A DNA stretch of 18,959 nt, taken from assembly GCA_964413425.1 (NCBI GenBank), contig CAYPST010000080.1, forward strand, positions 1 to 18,959. The letters run 5' to 3'. This stretch comes from DATFLS01 sp964413425 (lineage in GTDB: Bacteria > Fidelibacterota > JAANXI01). The notes under the pieces were generated by a model. That model made no database searches. It worked only from the letters and a program-made list of their open reading frames with translations, and had not been told where the DNA came from. The translations under genes and the position numbers were made by a program. This document shows, piece after piece, positions 16,656 to 18,959 of this stretch (its first letter is position 1; the number at the start of each line of letters is the position of its first letter).

Positions 16656-17693
16656 TCACTGGAATCCCCACCGGCCGATCCGTCCCCGGACGCCGATGAT
16701 GTCGTTCGGAGTCAGGTTATAATCCAACGCAGCCCGGACTCCTGATGACAGGCGGCCTCTGGAGGATGTGCCGGTCGAATTGGTAAAAGCCGTGGTTCCT
16801 TCATAGGTGGTCTGACGCCGCTGAATCTGTTCGCCGTCATAAATCCGACGGTTGTAATCCACGCCGAAGGTGGCGGTGTATTTGTCGTTCCGGTACTCGA
16901 GAAGCGACTCGCCGCCGTACTTATCATTCAATCCCCCGTTCGCGTTCACCAGACCGCTAATTCCCTGCAAGGCGTTCTTTTTCGTGACGATGTTGATGAT
17001 ACCTGCCGTCCCTTCGGGATCATATTTGGCCGACGGATTGGTGATAATTTCGATGTCATCGATGGTGCTGGCAGGGATTTGCTGGAGGGCATCCTGGGCG
17101 TCCAGCACCGTGGGGCGGCCGTCAATGAGGACCGTAAAGCTGCCACTGCCCCGCAGACTGACATTGCCCTCGATATCCACCGTCACCAAAGGGACATTTT
17201 CCAGGACGTCGGCGGCGTTCCCGGCGGCAGCGGTTTCCATGCTGGCAACGTCGACCACCTTCCGGTCAATCTCATAGGAAACCGGCGGCCTGTCCCCCTC
17301 CACCACCACACTCTCGTTCGATTGAATCGATGCCTGCGACAGAGAGAGTGAGTCAACACGGATTTCCCGGTTCCGGGGGGTGATCTGCAAATCGTTGATA
17401 AAGGTTTTGTTATATCCGATAAAATTCGCCGCAAGAAGATAACTTCCCGGATTGAGCCCGTTCAGCTGAAAATGACCCCGAGCATTCGTGATAGTCCCGG
17501 TAACCTGAGAACTATCCTCTGCTGTATAGAGTACGACATTCACATATTCCATGAGCTGCTGTGAAGTGGAGTCCATCACCACTCCTTCGATGGTTCCGCT
17601 GAAACTTCCTGAACCACGTTGCTGGGGTTGAGCGAACAAACTGGTTACAAGTAATAAGCCTGATATTACCGTAATGAGCAGTGATTTATGCAT
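16656..17693 (-). pseudogene. N-terminal signal peptide, regulatory domain and plug of the interrupted outer-membrane receptor
   Basis: The 345-codon part starts with a clear signal peptide (residues 1 to about 21, ending SLFA before Gln-Pro-Gln). A carboxypeptidase-regulatory-like domain follows (about 33-118, with ARGHFQLNGLNPGSYLL). Then comes a TonB-receptor plug-like domain at about 120-240 (ADVLENVPLVTVDIEGNVSLRG, IDGRPTVL, IEIITNPSAKYDPEGTAGIINI). The first barrel strands follow, and a TGA stops the frame after GRWGFQ. A very strong GAGGAGG site sits 6 bases before the ATG. Reading through the TGA would give about 816 residues, the usual length of the family, which takes up or secretes large substrates at the outer membrane. 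As it stands the product lacks most of its barrel. Confidence 0.85.
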
Positions 17694-18377
17694 TCTATTC
17701 CTCCTCGGCGGTCTTTGGTGACTATTTTAATCACTTTAATGATAGATGGGAATTCTGTAGGAAATCTGTAGTTTTCGCCGAATGTGAGGGGAAAAATGAG
17801 AAAATGGTAATATTCTACGTGAAAAGTGAAAAGGCAAAAGTAAGCGATGCGAAAGGAATATTGGGCGAAAATACGGTGATAGGAGACCGGAGACGGAAGA
17901 TCGGTGCAAAGGCAAGCGGCCCCGGAGGGGCTCCCCCAAAGGATCCCGTTGGGGCGGCCTCTGCGCCCTTTGTCCCGTCAGGACGGGACAAATAAACTAG
18001 AACATATCACTGCCCAACCCTCGCAATAAATTTCGAAGATGTGTTTTCTATATCATGAACATAAGTCAGGTTCAGCCTCTTGTATCAGAACCATATTTTC
18101 TAAACACTCTCATATATTATTGACCAGGTGAAGCATACACTCCTTTCCCAAGAGACCAGGCGGGAAAATAAAAACTCAAAATACAAAAATTCAAACGTGC
18201 AAAAATATATGGGTGAGTCAACAACACGAGAATACGATAACAAGATGGATCTGACCGACAATGAGCTTATGAAAACGTATGAAGCGTATTTAATAAAGAT
18301 CGCAGGTCAGGGAGAGTTCTCCATATGTTCCACACGAACCCTCCCCGGTTTGCTCTCCGGAAGAGTCACTCTGTCGA
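17694..18377. other. 684-bp stretch without a confident gene
   Basis: The left part (17700-17880) is the upstream region of the barrel gene. It is AT-rich on the minus strand and likely holds the promoter, though no convincing pair of promoter boxes could be fixed. The middle carries GC-rich inverted sequence and copy B of the two-block repeat. The right part (about 18128-18300) has an A-rich plus-strand open frame (one stretch reads DLTDNELMKTYEAYLIKIA) that runs on antisense to the sulfatase. I cannot tie it to a family and do not call it a gene. Confidence 0.45.
17967..18112 (-). repeat. Two-block repeat, copy B (upstream of outer-membrane barrel gene)
   Basis: This is the inverted counterpart of 11299-11380: 18096-18112 is identical over 17 bp and 17967-17987 matches at 19 of 21 positions. 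In this copy block 2 is part of a perfect palindrome, 17969-17979 with 17982-17992 (TTTGTCCCGTC), whose left arm is degraded in copy A. Both copies precede a gene on their own strand, which suits either a shared leader or a dispersed palindromic element. Confidence 0.55.
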
Positions 18378-18959
18378 TCAATCTTCGGCGTTTTCAGCGT
18401 AAAATTGCTGCTGATGCTGTTCAGCGTAGTTCCGGAGCCTCTCGGCTATTTCAGGATGATCATCGATGACGTTCATGCGCTCGTAGGGGTCGGCTTCCAT
18501 ATCATAGAGTGCCAATTCCTGCTGCCGCTGTTCATATTCGCCGGGGAAACCATCCTGCCCATATGCAATCACATGCCGGTAAGTATGTGGAACATGCAGT
18601 TTCCACTTTCCGTCGCCGGTCATGACCCCCTCGAAATTGGATCCGTTGGAGAAGGCGTAATACTCATGCGGGTTCGTTGCTCCGGGTAAATTCCTTATCA
18701 CATCCCAAACATTTTTCCCATCGATTTCATTGTCCGGTAATCTGGCGCCAGACAGGTGGGTTATCGTCGGCAGAATATCAATGGTGCACAGTGCTCTCTC
18801 AGACACAGTTTCCGCTTGAATCTTACCCGGATACTTCATGAGAGTCGCCGATCGGACCCCGCCGTCAAACGAGGTCCCTTTGGCTTCCCGGAACGGCGTG
18901 GTTCCGGCACGATCTCCGTATACAGTCCACGGCCCGTTATCCGAGGTGAAGATGACGAG
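18378..18959 (-). CDS. Type I sulfatase (arylsulfatase A family), C-terminal part, continues past window
   Basis: The frame is open from the window edge to the TGA at 18378, giving 194 codons, and the internal ATG at 18839 is not the true start. Visible are VIFTSDNGPW, whose Asp-Asn belongs to the metal site, FREAKGTSFDGGVRSATL, and MKYPGKI, all standard late motifs of sulfatases. Next come TIDILPTITHLSGA and LYDMEADPYERMNVIDDHPE, which mark the C-terminal subdomain. The cysteine or serine that becomes formylglycine and the signal peptide would be outside the window. Such enzymes remove sulfate esters, often from algal or host polysaccharides. Location and substrate cannot be told from this part. 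Confidence 0.92.
   Translation of the reverse strand, partial: LVIFTSDNGPWTVYGDRAGTTPFREAKGTSFDGGVRSATLMKYPGKIQAETVSERALCTIDILPTITHLSGARLPDNEIDGKNVWDVIRNLPGATNPHEYYAFSNGSNFEGVMTGDGKWKLHVPHTYRHVIAYGQDGFPGEYEQRQQELALYDMEADPYERMNVIDDHPEIAERLRNYAEQHQQQFYAENAED

Noticed and set aside
16656..16658. TGA read as tryptophan through an altered genetic code
   Set aside because: TGA is the natural stop of several intact genes here (for example at 4790-4792, 4293-4295 and 18378-18380), so a code change is not supported.
11299..18112. Simple inversion between the two-block repeats as the cause of the kinase truncation
   Set aside because: An inversion would place the missing kinase half on the minus strand right of 18112, but only an unassigned stretch and a sulfatase are found there.
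18128..18469. Plus-strand 113-codon ORF
   Set aside because: Its second half is antisense to the well-supported sulfatase and its first half is A-rich with no recognised domain. A faint likeness to the start of sigma factors (LTDNELMKTY) is too short to rely on.

Overview
The window looks like a chromosomal piece of a Gram-negative bacterium of the FCB type (Bacteroidota/Balneolota/Rhodothermota or Calditrichota/KSB1-like). The evidence is a TonB-receptor-like outer-membrane barrel with a carboxypeptidase-regulatory N-terminus, a type I sulfatase, and a protein-kinase/TPR gene of the kind common in those lineages. Base composition is close to balanced, TGA, TAA and TAG all serve as stops, and several genes have clear Shine-Dalgarno sites. 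Phylum-level placement is an inference.

Region 1 (about 200-10440) is a run of nine genes, all on the minus strand. In transcription order they are: acyl-CoA-dehydrogenase-fold flavoprotein (10437-9181), SCP2-like lipid-binding protein (9034-8654), APC permease (8582-7221), an 802-residue class III aminotransferase fused to an acyl-ACP-reductase-like domain (7198-4790), flavin reductase (4790-4293), short-chain dehydrogenase (4277-3444), diacylglycerol-kinase-family lipid kinase (3441-2542), a small four-helix membrane protein (2330-1911) and a cholesterol-oxidase-like GMC oxidoreductase (1810-209). Spacing is tight from the permease to the kinase, including a TGATG stop/start overlap. The fusion should turn an acyl thioester into a fatty aldehyde and then a fatty amine. 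The surrounding lipid, flavin and transport genes suggest an uncharacterised pathway for a nitrogen-containing lipid or alkylamine. This is the most interesting part of the window.

Region 2 (about 10440-18000) looks rearranged and repeat-rich. A 985-bp stretch without a confident gene is followed by a kinase/TPR gene that has lost nearly all of its kinase domain (11423-13777, plus). A DUF389 membrane protein (14928-13912, minus) converges on it. An array of hairpins follows (15058-15208), ending in an intrinsic terminator, and one of these hairpins recurs inverted at bases 1-47. Next comes an outer-membrane barrel gene (17693-15243, minus) split by one in-frame TGA. Two short sequence blocks, in the same order, flank this region as inverted copies near 11299-11380 and 17967-18112.

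Region 3 (18378 to the end) is the C-terminal part of a sulfatase that runs off the window. A 684-bp stretch without a clear gene separates it from the barrel gene.
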